A stretch of 11,756 nucleotides of DNA from Methanobacterium sp. (GCA_030017655.1 JASEIM010000036.1:1-11756), one strand, 5' to 3'; positions 1 to 7,729 are shown, counted from the stretch's first letter. Translations and numbers: made by a program. The notes: generated from the sequence alone by a model not told the origin.

Positions 1-30
1 AACTGGACACAAAAACACATAACAAAATAA
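1..30 (+). CDS. Transposase of IS copy 1, C-terminal fragment
   Basis: Only the final nine codons and the TAA stop are in the window. They encode NWTQKHITK, the same as residues 392-400 of the complete transposase at 1005-2207. The gene runs in from the left, so whether it is intact cannot be judged here. Confidence 0.8.
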   Translation, partial: NWTQKHITK

Positions 31-55
31 CAACACCCACAAACTTTACAACCCC
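1..55 (+). mobile_element. Insertion sequence copy 1, right end only
   Basis: The first 55 bases are identical to the right end of the complete IS at 871-2232 (2178-2232). They hold the last nine transposase codons (NWTQKHITK, stop at 28-30) followed by the right terminal inverted repeat at 31-55, which ends in ACAACCCC. The rest of the element lies outside the window. Perfect identity suggests that copies 1 and 2 are recent relatives. Orientation is the same as copies 2 and 3. Confidence 0.9.
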
Positions 56-83
56 GTCTAATAGAAAAATTAATATTATATAA

Positions 84-93
84 TTTATATAAA
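84..93 (+). promoter_or_regulatory. Putative archaeal TATA box for the gene at 168
   Basis: TTTATATAAA lies about 30 bases past the IS right end and would place the transcription start near 115, giving a leader of about 50 bases. Position and sequence fit an archaeal TATA box. The surrounding DNA is very AT-rich, so chance matches are common. Confidence 0.4.
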
Positions 94-167
94 CATATCA
101 ATAGCTTTGTAAACAAAAGTAAGGCATTATTATTTAATTATATATGCCGAGGCCAAGGGGGGATTTT

Positions 168-854
168 ATGGTCTCAAAAAGTATGAGTAGTTTATTTGAA
201 AGGGGTATTGATAACCTGCCAATGGGCGGATATCTCATTTGTGAAAATTGTGGCGGATATTACCAATTACAGGATGGTGAATCACCATATGATTTTGATT
301 TTTGTGAGTGTGGGGGATCTTTAAATTATCAAAAAGATATAGAAATTGTTTCCAGAACACCAGACTATTTAGAAGATTCTGAATCCGGTAATAATGAAAT
401 GGATTATAAAGAAATCCATGAAACTATTATAAATCTTAAAAATAAAGCTGAAAGACGGAAAAAAGATTTTGAAGAACTTTCAAAGAAAGTTGAAATTCAG
501 GAAGAGCTTATAAAAGAAATTAAAGAGGGTAAATGGAATATCACTGAAAGTGAAACTCCTCAATCCATGCAGGCCGAATTGAATCAACAAAAAGCAGAAC
601 TACAAAATATTTCGGGAAATCAGGATATTTATCCCCTTGATGAACAAAGTATCATGGAGGCCATGAACAAAAAAACAGAATTAATTAACCAGATACAATC
701 AAAGCGTTCTGAAGTTCGTGATTCCGAATCTTCCAAGCCAGTGTTTAAAAATATCCTAAAATCAGATAATTCACCAGCTTTAAAAGTTAGATTGTTGGGT
801 TTAAGTGTTATAGCAATAGTATTAATTCTGCTTATTGCCTTTTTCTTTATTTAA
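168..854 (+). CDS. Zinc-ribbon, coiled-coil, tail-anchored membrane protein of unknown function
   Basis: I do not recognise a named family. The ATG at 168 is preferred over the one at 144 because AAGGGGGG ends five bases before it; this gives 228 residues starting MVSKSMSSL. Near the N-terminus CENCGG and CECGG form a small Cys4 zinc ribbon. A long charged region rich in Lys, Glu and Gln follows and should form a coiled coil. The C-terminus is one hydrophobic segment (LSVIAIVLILLIAFFFI) running to the stop, so the protein is probably tail-anchored with the zinc ribbon and coiled coil in the cytoplasm. The layout suggests a scaffold or partner-binding protein, which is inference. It stands alone between two IS copies of the same orientation, so recombination between them could delete it. 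Confidence 0.75.
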   Translation: MVSKSMSSLFERGIDNLPMGGYLICENCGGYYQLQDGESPYDFDFCECGGSLNYQKDIEIVSRTPDYLEDSESGNNEMDYKEIHETIINLKNKAERRKKDFEELSKKVEIQEELIKEIKEGKWNITESETPQSMQAELNQQKAELQNISGNQDIYPLDEQSIMEAMNKKTELINQIQSKRSEVRDSESSKPVFKNILKSDNSPALKVRLLGLSVIAIVLILLIAFFFI

Positions 855-870
855 ATTATTTTTTGTTTTT

Positions 871-896
871 GGAGACTGTAAAGTTTATGGGTGTTG
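871..896 (+). repeat. Left terminal inverted repeat of IS copy 2
   Basis: TGTAAAGTTTATGGGTGTTG at 877-896 is the reverse complement of the right end at 2208-2227 with one mismatch (A versus G). The outermost six bases (GGAGAC) match the GGGG end of the other copies only loosely. Confidence 0.85.
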
Positions 897-965
897 AGGG
901 TTTGCGAAAAAAATTTTAAAATCTTATTTTCTAGATCCTATGACCCCATAATTCAAAATTAAAGA

Positions 966-1002
966 GGTTAAATATAAGTATTAAGTGAGAGTAGATATAT
1001 TA
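966..1002 (+). promoter_or_regulatory. Conserved promoter/leader block of the transposase
   Basis: These 37 bases are identical in IS copy 3 (11678-11714), although flanking sequence differs clearly between the copies. The block holds a TATA-like stretch (TTAAATATAAG) and the only plausible ribosome binding site (GTGAG). Conservation above that of the neighbouring codons points to a functional leader. Confidence 0.55.
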
Positions 1003-1032
1003 TCATGCGAAATCAAATATTAACTACTCTCA
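986..1032 (+). promoter_or_regulatory. Inverted repeat enclosing the transposase start codon
   Basis: TGAGAGTAG (986-994) and CTACTCTCA (1024-1032) are perfect 9-base complements with a 29-base loop that contains the ATG at 1005. The 5' arm includes the presumed ribosome binding site. The same pair exists in copy 3 with the same 29-base spacing. It could fold in mRNA and restrict transposase translation; this role is inferred. Confidence 0.5.
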
Positions 1033-2207
1033 ATTGTAATATTGATTCTATACAACTTAAACTTTCCGATTTTTTCACAGGAAAAAATGATTTTGAAACA
1101 ATTCTCAATGATAGATTAAAACCTGTTAAAAACACTCAAAATATTAATCAGAAACTTTATCTCCATGAAAATAATCATTTCGAATATATTAACCTACTTT
1201 GTCCATATTGTGGTTCAAAAAATGTTATTAAGCAAGAATATCGTCAAAGAAAGCTGTTAATTGACGATAAAGAACCTTTAAATGTTTATTTAAGAAGATA
1301 TCTGTGTAAAACTTGTGGGCGAAAATCCACCACAAACATTAAATCGCTGATAAAACCATATAAACGATATATTAACCTATTTAAAGATAAATTAGAATGT
1401 TTTTTGGAGACAGGTTACCGTTCGCTTCGAAAAACTCAGAAAGATCTGCAGAACTTCCTGGAAAATTCACCATCACACCAAACAATCAGAAATTGGCTCA
1501 CCATAAACAATAAAAACATGATCAAAAACACTGAACGCTTTTATTCAGGATATTACACTTATGATGAGCAATTTTTACGAATTAATGGCCAGAGAATGTA
1601 CAGATTGACATTATACGATCAAATACGCAACATTCCAATAGCCGAACAAATAGTCCCTAAAAGAACACCAGCAGCCATTACACAGTTTATACAAAAATCA
1701 ACGAATAATAAACCATTAATATCAGTCACCACAGATCATATGCCGCTTTATAAAAATATAATGGATTATATTGGTGTTAAACACCAATTATGTGTATTTC
1801 ACTTGTTTAAAATGATTGGTGACAAATTATACAAGAAATTACGCAGTAAAAAAGTCACAGAACGTGAAAAAATCAGTTTATGCCTCTATTTCACCGATAT
1901 CAAAAATATATTCCGCACATACAACTCAAAAACCAGCAAAAAAAGACTAAACAAGTTATTAGAAGATTTTAATATAATACCACGTTTATTACAGCGTTTT
2001 ATTAAACAAAAAATCATTCCAGACTATAAAAGACTCACCACGTTCATGAAAAACAATAAAATACCACGAACATCCAACACCGTGGAAAATTACTACAGAC
2101 AAACAGAACCAGAGCAAATCAAAAAGAAATACAAAACCATAACCGGAATACTCACATATCTACACTACAAAATGAAAAACTGGACACAAAAACACATAAC
2201 AAAATAA
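1005..2207 (+). CDS. DDE transposase with N-terminal zinc ribbon
   Basis: The 400-residue protein should catalyse cutting and joining of the IS ends. A Cys4 zinc ribbon lies near the N-terminus (C66, C69, C101, C104: CPYCG and CKTCG). A helix-turn-helix-like stretch follows at about 138-166 (RSLRKTQKDLQNF to QTIRNWL), suited to binding the terminal repeats. Candidate catalytic acids are D187 (YDEQF), D244 (TTDHMPLYK) and E361 (NTVENYYRQ), in the spacing expected of a DDE/RNase H fold. The gene is full length without stops and fills the IS, so it may be active. The exact IS family is unknown to me; similar transposases occur in several IS groups and in MULE-like eukaryotic elements. Confidence 0.88.
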   Translation: MRNQILTTLNCNIDSIQLKLSDFFTGKNDFETILNDRLKPVKNTQNINQKLYLHENNHFEYINLLCPYCGSKNVIKQEYRQRKLLIDDKEPLNVYLRRYLCKTCGRKSTTNIKSLIKPYKRYINLFKDKLECFLETGYRSLRKTQKDLQNFLENSPSHQTIRNWLTINNKNMIKNTERFYSGYYTYDEQFLRINGQRMYRLTLYDQIRNIPIAEQIVPKRTPAAITQFIQKSTNNKPLISVTTDHMPLYKNIMDYIGVKHQLCVFHLFKMIGDKLYKKLRSKKVTEREKISLCLYFTDIKNIFRTYNSKTSKKRLNKLLEDFNIIPRLLQRFIKQKIIPDYKRLTTFMKNNKIPRTSNTVENYYRQTEPEQIKKKYKTITGILTYLHYKMKNWTQKHITK

Positions 2208-2232
2208 CAACACCCACAAACTTTACAACCCC
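2208..2232 (+). repeat. Right terminal inverted repeat of IS copy 2
   Basis: The repeat starts directly after the transposase stop codon and ends in ACAACCCC. It is identical to 31-55 and pairs with the left ends at 877-896 and 11589-11608. Confidence 0.88.
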
Positions 2233-2382
2233 AATAAATAAAAAAGGTCATATTAATTATTATATATTAAAAAAGGTTATTATTTATTTTCTTATTAGGA
2301 TATTAGTTCCATAAAACCATAAATTAAATATATTAATATGGTCCATAGAATTAGTATTGTTAAAATATTTGTAGGTGTTAAT

Positions 2383-2967
2383 ATGGAAAAAACTCTGGAA
2401 AATTTAACCAAAGCCTTTATTGGAGAAAGCCAAGCTAGAAACAGGTATACTTTTTATTCTAAAATTGCTAAAAAAGAAGGATTTCCTCAAATTTCGGAGC
2501 TATTTCTTAAGACTGCAGATAATGAAAGAGAACATGCCAAATGGTTGTTACGTTTAATTAACGAGCTTAAAAAAGAATCAGGAAAACCTATAGATTCTAT
2601 TATTGTGGAAGCAGAAGCACCAACCACTTTAGGCACTACTACTGATAACCTTAAAGCTGCCATTGAAGGGGAACATTATGAAAATACCGAGATGTATCCC
2701 GAATTTGCAGAAGTTGCAGAAGAAGAAGGATATAAAGAAATTGCAAAACGTTTAAGAGCCATTTCTAAAGCAGAAGAACACCACGAAGATAGATATATAA
2801 AATTACTGGAAATAGTGGAATCAGGTACTGCTTTTGAAAAAACAGAAGAAGTAACCTGGATATGTCAAAAATGTGCTTATACTCACCAGGGAACAACTCC
2901 CCCAGAAGAATGTCCTTCCTGTGATCATCCTACCAAATACTTTGAAATTCTTTGTGAAGAATATTAA
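2383..2967 (+). CDS. rbr: Rubrerythrin (peroxide-reducing di-iron protein)
   Basis: Rubrerythrin reduces hydrogen peroxide to water in anaerobes. The start at 2383 is preferred over the upstream in-frame ATG at 2338 because GTAGGTG precedes it at proper spacing and MEKTLENLTKAF is the usual beginning; this gives 194 residues. The ferritin-like domain shows the di-iron ligands: E15 (GESQARNRY), E48 and H51 (ExxH), E97, E100, and E131/H134 (ExxH). The C-terminal rubredoxin domain has C161xxC164 and C177xxC180 for one iron. All expected ligands are present and the length is typical. It stands 25 bases before desulfoferrodoxin on the same strand, so the two are probably cotranscribed as a peroxide and superoxide defence pair in the cytoplasm. 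Confidence 0.95.
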   Translation: MEKTLENLTKAFIGESQARNRYTFYSKIAKKEGFPQISELFLKTADNEREHAKWLLRLINELKKESGKPIDSIIVEAEAPTTLGTTTDNLKAAIEGEHYENTEMYPEFAEVAEEEGYKEIAKRLRAISKAEEHHEDRYIKLLEIVESGTAFEKTEEVTWICQKCAYTHQGTTPPEECPSCDHPTKYFEILCEEY

Positions 2968-2992
2968 TTAAAAAAAGTTAGAAGGATAGCAA

Positions 2993-3376
2993 ATGACCAA
3001 AATAAATGAAATATATCGTTGTAATGTATGCGGCAATATAGTAGAAATGGTCCATGCAGGTGTGGGTGAACTAATATGCTGTGGGCAGCCTATGGAACTA
3101 TTAATTGAAAGGCAAACTGATGTGGGTCCTGAAAAACACATACCTATCATTGAAAATACCAAAAAAGGGATTAAAGTTAAGGTAGGAGAAGTGCCACACC
3201 CTATGGAAGAAAATCATTATATTGAGTGGGTAGAATTAATTATAGATGGTAAAACCTACCGTGAATTCTTAGAACCTGGAGATGATCCGGAAGTAGAATT
3301 CAATTTGAATATTTCGGAAGATTCAGACCTGAAAGTCAGAGAATACTGTAATATTCATGGATTGTGGCATTCTTAA
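2993..3376 (+). CDS. dfx: Desulfoferrodoxin, class I superoxide reductase (2Fe-SOR)
   Basis: The 127-residue protein reduces superoxide to peroxide, which rubrerythrin encoded just upstream can then remove. The N-terminal desulforedoxin domain has four Cys for a rubredoxin-like iron (C10, C13, C29, C30: CNVC and CC). The catalytic domain has the Fe(His4Cys) ligands H49, H69, H75, C119 and H122 (EKHIP, HPMEENH, CNIHGLW). E47 and K48 match the conserved residues next to the active iron. Length and ligand pattern fit complete two-iron SOR. A purine-rich site (GAAGGATAG) sits before the ATG, and the stop is followed by T-tracts. Confidence 0.95.
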   Translation: MTKINEIYRCNVCGNIVEMVHAGVGELICCGQPMELLIERQTDVGPEKHIPIIENTKKGIKVKVGEVPHPMEENHYIEWVELIIDGKTYREFLEPGDDPEVEFNLNISEDSDLKVREYCNIHGLWHS

Positions 3377-3402
3377 AAAAAATAAATTAATGAAAATCCC
3401 CA

Positions 3403-3502
3403 ATATATTTTTTTATTTTTTTAATACTATCTGCACAACTAAAAAAATATAATAACCTCTTTTTTTATTGTTTTTTAATTTTTTATTAAATTTTTATTAT
3501 TA
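3403..3502 (+). terminator. T-rich terminator region after dfx
   Basis: Several T-runs (about 3406-3422 and 3459-3498) follow the dfx stop on the coding strand, without a strong hairpin. Archaeal RNA polymerase commonly stops at such oligo-T stretches, so this is the likely end of the rbr-dfx transcript. Confidence 0.5.
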
Positions 3503-3666
3503 GTTTTGAGAGTGCCAGCTCACCATTTATATATCTTAATAGAAATTAATAGAGTATATATGGTAAATAGAAAATGTGCTCAGATTGTTGGGAGAAAATA
3601 AAAAAAAGTAAATTTTTACTTCTAATAAATAGTCATTAGAAACTAGAACATAACTTAAGTGGGAAA
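3503..3666 (+). promoter_or_regulatory. Intergenic promoter region of the lipoprotein gene
   Basis: TATA-like stretches occur at 3525-3534 (ATTTATATAT) and about 3554-3561 (GTATATAT). A short palindrome with 7-base arms lies at 3606-3621 (AAGTAAA, two-base centre, TTTACTT). The ribosome binding site is AAGTGGG just before the ATG at 3667. No RNA gene or convincing small ORF is seen here. Confidence 0.35.
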
Positions 3667-4161
3667 ATGAAAAGCAAATTAACTGTCTTTATAACTCTTA
3701 TATTGATTACTTTCATTTTTGGTTGCATACAATCAGATGTAAGTAGTATTGAGGAGTTAATACCCCAGATTAATGACCATTTAAAAAAGGGTGATGAGCA
3801 TTATAATCAGGCTGCCCAGGATTTGAATAACTTCAATATAGATAATGCTATAGCCAATTCAAATCAAGCCACCAATGAATTTAATATGGCCCGATCTTCA
3901 GCTTCAGAAGCACTGATTTATGCCCAGAATTCAGAGGACAATGTATTCATCCAGTACATAGAACTGGCAGTTTTGGAAATTGACGCCAAATTAAATGCGA
4001 CTTCTGAACTTAGAAGTGCCGCCCAGTCTTTCCAGAGTGGCAGAAATCAAACTGGAAACACTAATTTGAAAATGGCCAATGGTTTGATGCAGGATGCATT
4101 GAAGTATCAAAAAGAAAGGGAAGCCCTGGTAAGTCAAAACCCTGCAAAATTTAAGGCCTAA
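3667..4161 (+). CDS. Small helical lipoprotein of unknown function
   Basis: The 164-residue product starts with a short basic N-terminus and a hydrophobic stretch (LTVFITLILITFIFG) ending in a lipobox-like FIFGC, so Cys20 is the probable modified residue and the mature protein should be anchored on the outer face of the cytoplasmic membrane. The mature part is rich in Asn, Gln, Ala and Glu with heptad-like spacing and should fold as an alpha-helical bundle. Two N-X-T glycosylation sequons (NAT, NQT) are present. I see no catalytic or metal motif and recognise no family. It has its own promoter region and lies 79 bases before the RecJ-like gene, with a short T-run between. Confidence 0.75.
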   Translation: MKSKLTVFITLILITFIFGCIQSDVSSIEELIPQINDHLKKGDEHYNQAAQDLNNFNIDNAIANSNQATNEFNMARSSASEALIYAQNSEDNVFIQYIELAVLEIDAKLNATSELRSAAQSFQSGRNQTGNTNLKMANGLMQDALKYQKEREALVSQNPAKFKA

Positions 4162-4240
4162 TAAAAAAATCAGCTTTTTTATAATTTTTACAGAAATATG
4201 AATAATATATTAATTAATTTCACCATTAAAGAGGGAAAAA

Positions 4241-6418
4241 ATGAATAAAGCTTGTATAAGTTGCAAAGGAAAAGGTTATAAAATTATAGATCATAAAACA
4301 TGTGATGCATGTGATGGTACTGGATTAAAGGACACTATGGATGTAAAAGGCCATTTTAAAGGAGTTAATACTCAAGCCCGGCAAAAATTTGATTTAGATC
4401 AGGACCAGGATGTTCCCTGTGATAAATGTAAAGGTAAGGGGGAAATTGAAATCAAAGAAAGTTGTCCATCCTGTGAAGGCAGAGGGGAAATTAATGTCTG
4501 CCGTGAATGTGGTAAGGTACTTAAGGATAGATCAGATTATTGTTCCCAGTGCCAGAAAAAAGAGATAATCTATGTTCTGCACCCCGCCTGTGAGATGAGT
4601 GATCTGGAGGTAGGATCCACTTACAAGGGCCGAATAACCAGGGTAGAAAAATATGGAGTTTTTGTAAGTTTAAATAATCAGGTCTGGGGACTAATGCGTA
4701 CTGGATCACCTGATCACAGTGTGGGAGACGAGATATTTGTCAGAGTAATTGAACTTAAACCCCAAAGAAGAGAAGTCGATTTAGGGCCTGCCAATATAAA
4801 AGGAGATTATGAGTTAGTAAAATTGAAAAAAGACCTGGCACGTACCCCAATTGGAGAAATAACCAATAAAACTTTGGGAAAAACTGTGCGCATTGTAGGG
4901 GAAGCTATCCAAATACAGCAAACTTCGGGCCCCACCATATTCACCATATCCGATGAAACCAGTACCACCTGGGCTGCGGCCTTTGATGAACCTGGAATCA
5001 GAGTATATCCTGATATTCAAGTAGACCATATTGTAGAAGTAATAGGGGAAGTTAATCAGCACAGTGGTAAGATTCAAATCGAATCAGAGTCAATTGAAAG
5101 ACTTACAGGCAATGAAGCTACCGAAGCCCGAAGACTCATTGATGAAGCCATTGACCTGAAAGCCGAACCAGAAAATACCGATCTTCTTCTGGAAAGTGAT
5201 ACCCTTAAAAAACTCCGGCCAAAAATGAAAGCTGCAGCTCATGCTATTAGAAGAGCCGTGTTTGATGGTAGATCCATTTTAGTAAGGCACCACGCAGATG
5301 CGGATGGTATCTGTGCGGGAGTAGCCATGGAAAAAGCAGTGATTCCTTTATTAAAAGAATTAAACCATAACACTGATGCTGAATGGCATTATTTCAAAAG
5401 AGCTCCAAGTAAAGCCCCATTCTATGAATTAGAAGATGTTGTAAAAGATTTATCCTTTGCACTGGAAGATATGGAACGGCACGGGCAAAAACTACCATTA
5501 ATTGTTCTTTTAGATAATGGATCTACTGAAGAAGATATCCTGGCATTAATGAAAGCCAAAATCTATGATATTGAAATCGTGGTAATTGACCACCACTTCC
5601 CTGGAAAAGTGGTTGATGGTAAAGTAGAAGTAGATGAATATGTGGATATCCATGTAAACCCCTATCTGGTAGGGGGAGACTCACAGATAACTGCAGGAGC
5701 CCTTTCAGTAGAAGTAGCTAAAATGGTGAACCCTGAAATTAAAGAAAAAATCTTACACTTACCTGGAATTGCAGCCATAGGAGATCATGCCCGTTCTGCA
5801 GAAGCAGAAGAATATATTAAACTGGCAGAAACCAAAGGTTACAGTTGGGAGGATTTAGATAAAATAGCTTCTTGTATAGACTTTGAAGCCTTTTATCTGA
5901 GGTTTATGAATGGTAGGGGCATAATCGACACCATATTAGGACTGGATAACCTCGACAAACATACCAAATTAGTAGATGCACTCTATAAAGAGTTTGAAAA
6001 ACGAGTAGATACACAATTAAGGGCAGCTCTCCCTAACTTAAAGTCCCAGGAACTACCTAATGGTGTTCTATTTAATATACTCGATGTGGAAAAATATGCC
6101 CACCGCTTTACTTTCCCAGCCCCAGGTAAAACCTGTGGATTTGTACATGACGCCATGGTACAAAAACACGGAGAAGAACGCCCCATAATCACTCTGGCCT
6201 ATGGGCCTGATTTTGGAGTTATAAGGGCTACTGATGCAGTTAATGAGATGTTTGGATTTAATTTAAATGAAATAGTCTGGAAACTGGCCCACGACATACC
6301 TGAAGCAGTAATTGATGGAGGGGGCCACGAATGCGCAGGTTCCTTGAAATTTATTGAAGGTCTCTCTAAAAAAGTTCTGGCAGCCTTTGCTGGGGAGATT
6401 GCAGCACTGAAGAAATGA
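4241..6418 (+). CDS. Archaeal RecJ-like DHH phosphoesterase with DnaJ-type zinc fingers, S1 and OB domains
   Basis: The 725-residue protein matches the archaea-specific RecJ-like family usually described as containing a DnaJ-type zinc finger (COG1107). Order of parts: CxxCxGxG zinc motifs at about 5-83 (CISCKGKG, CDACDGTG, CDKCKGKG, CPSCEGRG), a second Cys4 ribbon at 87-104, an S1 RNA-binding domain at about 124-182, an OB-fold at about 202-290, then DHH with HHADADG (350-356), D425 (LLDNGS), DHH at 450-452 and GDHARS (514-519), and a C-terminal DHHA1-like GGGHECAGS near the end. Catalytic metal ligands appear complete. A cytoplasmic role in nuclease processing of DNA or RNA is expected from the family, but the substrate is uncertain. 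GAGGG precedes the ATG. It is probably a host housekeeping gene. Confidence 0.9.
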   Translation: MNKACISCKGKGYKIIDHKTCDACDGTGLKDTMDVKGHFKGVNTQARQKFDLDQDQDVPCDKCKGKGEIEIKESCPSCEGRGEINVCRECGKVLKDRSDYCSQCQKKEIIYVLHPACEMSDLEVGSTYKGRITRVEKYGVFVSLNNQVWGLMRTGSPDHSVGDEIFVRVIELKPQRREVDLGPANIKGDYELVKLKKDLARTPIGEITNKTLGKTVRIVGEAIQIQQTSGPTIFTISDETSTTWAAAFDEPGIRVYPDIQVDHIVEVIGEVNQHSGKIQIESESIERLTGNEATEARRLIDEAIDLKAEPENTDLLLESDTLKKLRPKMKAAAHAIRRAVFDGRSILVRHHADADGICAGVAMEKAVIPLLKELNHNTDAEWHYFKRAPSKAPFYELEDVVKDLSFALEDMERHGQKLPLIVLLDNGSTEEDILALMKAKIYDIEIVVIDHHFPGKVVDGKVEVDEYVDIHVNPYLVGGDSQITAGALSVEVAKMVNPEIKEKILHLPGIAAIGDHARSAEAEEYIKLAETKGYSWEDLDKIASCIDFEAFYLRFMNGRGIIDTILGLDNLDKHTKLVDALYKEFEKRVDTQLRAALPNLKSQELPNGVLFNILDVEKYAHRFTFPAPGKTCGFVHDAMVQKHGEERPIITLAYGPDFGVIRATDAVNEMFGFNLNEIVWKLAHDIPEAVIDGGGHECAGSLKFIEGLSKKVLAAFAGEIAALKK

Positions 6419-6688
6419 TTTAATTTTAAACATTTAGAGGATTAATATTTCTTTTATATTTTCTTTATAATCCAGAACCTAAAATTCGTATAATCAAGTA
6501 ATTCCTTAACAGTTAGATGCAAAGGAGCATATTCAGTTAGATAAGTTATTTCATGATTATTAAAATATATCAAGAATTATTGAATATAGATAAGTAAACA
6601 CTCAAAACTTTTATCAAAGATCTAGAAGATTCAAATTTGAAAAAAAATCTATTAAATTATGATTAAAAATTAAAAAAAGAGGGATATA
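6419..6688. other. Convergent intergenic region with T-tracts for both strands
   Basis: This 270-base stretch separates the plus-strand RecJ-like gene from the minus-strand hydrogenase cluster. On the plus strand, T-rich sequence at about 6448-6468 may end the RecJ-like transcript. On the minus strand, T-runs at about 6664-6680 and 6641-6650, the latter beside a 12-base palindrome at 6630-6641 (TTCAAATTTGAA), may end the hydrogenase operon. No gene or structural RNA is seen. Confidence 0.5.
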
Positions 6689-7356
6689 TTAGCTCTTGTA
6701 TGTCTTTGCCAATTCTTTATTGACTGTTACAACTTCGTGAGGTATTTCTTTTAGGTTCTCTGTAACTTCGGTTAGTGCATCTGCCTTTGCCTGAGTATCT
6801 ATTACCGCACCTGCAGGAACCAGCTTACCATCAGTTATATTTACATTGTTTGTTAGCACTGCATTGTGAAGTATAACACAGTTTTTACCTATGGTTGCTT
6901 TGAATATGACTGCACCAAAGCCAATAAAACTTTTATCATCTATAAAGACAGGACCGTGAATTATACTGCATGTGTCATTGAAACTTCTTTTCCAACATAG
7001 ACAGAATAATTTTTACCCCCAACAACTACTCTGGGGTCTTTAAGACCATGTATAATCACACCGTCTTGGATGTTGGAACCATTCCCGATATAAACCGGTG
7101 ATCCCTCATCACCACGCACTGATGCGCATGGCCCTATATAAACATTACTTCCAATAATCACATCTCCGATTACTCTGGCAGCAGGATCTACAAATGATGT
7201 GGCGGCTATTTGTGGAGACTTTATTTGTGGATTCCATGATGTTATGGGGCTTGTAGAAATATTTGGCGATCTAGAAAGCCCATATATAGATGCAACCAAT
7301 GCAATGATGGTCAGGAAAACTGCAATTAAGATTAAGTATTTCTTCATTTGATTCAC
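6689..7356 (-). pseudogene. cam: Secreted gamma-class carbonic anhydrase (Cam-like), one-base frameshift
   Basis: Cam converts CO2 and water to bicarbonate and a proton. The first part (7356 to 6961, 131 codons) has an N-terminal hydrophobic signal or anchor (KKYLILIAVFLTIIALVASIYG) and left-handed beta-helix hexapeptide repeats. It matches Methanosarcina thermophila Cam at R81 (R59), E84 (E62), Q97 (Q75), H103 (His81) and H129 (His117). The frame then stops. Translating from 6967 in the -1 frame gives SIIHGPVFIDD and continues without stops to LAKTYKS and TAA at 6689-6691, including the third zinc ligand (His122). Corrected length is about 222 residues against 247 for Cam; the acidic loop is short and the shuttle Glu84 is Lys. 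A second ATG at 7347, three codons in, has the better site (GTGA). It follows tatA by 82 bases. Confidence 0.85.
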
Positions 7357-7438
7357 ATTCGTTTTAATAAAAATTTAAAAGAAGAAATTAAATTGAAACT
7401 AAATAAATAAAATAGCTAAAATGGATTAACTCATTTTA

Positions 7439-7717
7439 CTATTTTGCATTATTTTCTGATTTTTCAGTTTTTTGCACCGCTTCTTCTTTAGACTCCATTT
7501 CTACTTTAATTTCTTCGTTATCTGCTGATATTTCTGTTTCTTTTTCCTGTGTTTGCTCTTCTTTTATTTTAAACTCCGTTTCACGTTGAGCTCTTTTGAA
7601 TTCTCCCAGAGCTTTGCCCATTCCCTTGGCAAGTTCGGGGAGCTTCTTTGAACCAAAAAGTAGAAGTACTACAAAGAGTATTATTAGAAGTTCTGGCATT
7701 CCCAGTCCACCAATCAT
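7439..7717 (-). CDS. tatA: Twin-arginine translocase subunit TatA
   Basis: The 92-residue protein has the TatA/E layout: a short N-terminal membrane helix (MPELLIILFVVLLLF), the FG hinge (F21, G22), an amphipathic helix (SKKLPELAKGMGKALGEFKRA), and a highly charged Glu/Lys-rich tail. TatA molecules assemble with TatC to form the pore for folded proteins in the cytoplasmic membrane. A strong ribosome binding site (AAGGAGGTGA) overlaps the tatC stop codon, and only 12 bases separate the genes, so they are cotranscribed. No separate TatB is present, which is normal for minimal archaeal TatAC systems. The tail is longer and more acidic than the minimum. Confidence 0.95.
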   Translation of the reverse strand: MIGGLGMPELLIILFVVLLLFGSKKLPELAKGMGKALGEFKRAQRETEFKIKEEQTQEKETEISADNEEIKVEMESKEEAVQKTEKSENNAK

Positions 7718-7729
7718 TTTTTCACCTCC

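Larger units (their letters stand above)
871..2232 (+). mobile_element. Complete insertion sequence (copy 2), about 1.36 kb
   Basis: The element has one transposase gene (1005-2207) and terminal inverted repeats of about 25 bases: left 871-896 (core TGTAAAGTTTATGGGTGTTG at 877-896) and right 2208-2232, with one mismatch in the 20-base core. No clear target-site duplication is visible: the left flank is GTTTTT and the right flank AATAAATA, so the outer few bases are uncertain. The last 55 bases equal window positions 1-55, and the first 170 or so resemble 11583-11756 at roughly four bases in five by eye. An IS family cannot be assigned without a database search; the zinc-ribbon DDE transposase suggests an IS6-like or unclassified archaeal group. 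Confidence 0.9.

Noticed and set aside
863..2240. Search for a target-site duplication flanking the complete IS.
   Set aside because: The bases outside the two ends (GTTTTT and AATAAATA) do not match, so none is claimed.
3560..3601. 13-codon ORF starting MVNRKCAQIVGRK in the leader of the lipoprotein gene.
   Set aside because: It is very short, has no ribosome binding site, and such ORFs are expected by chance.
6956..6975. Programmed -1 frameshifting in the carbonic anhydrase.
   Set aside because: No slippery heptamer or downstream structure is seen; a one-base deletion or sequence error is simpler. It stays possible only if a full-length peptide is found.
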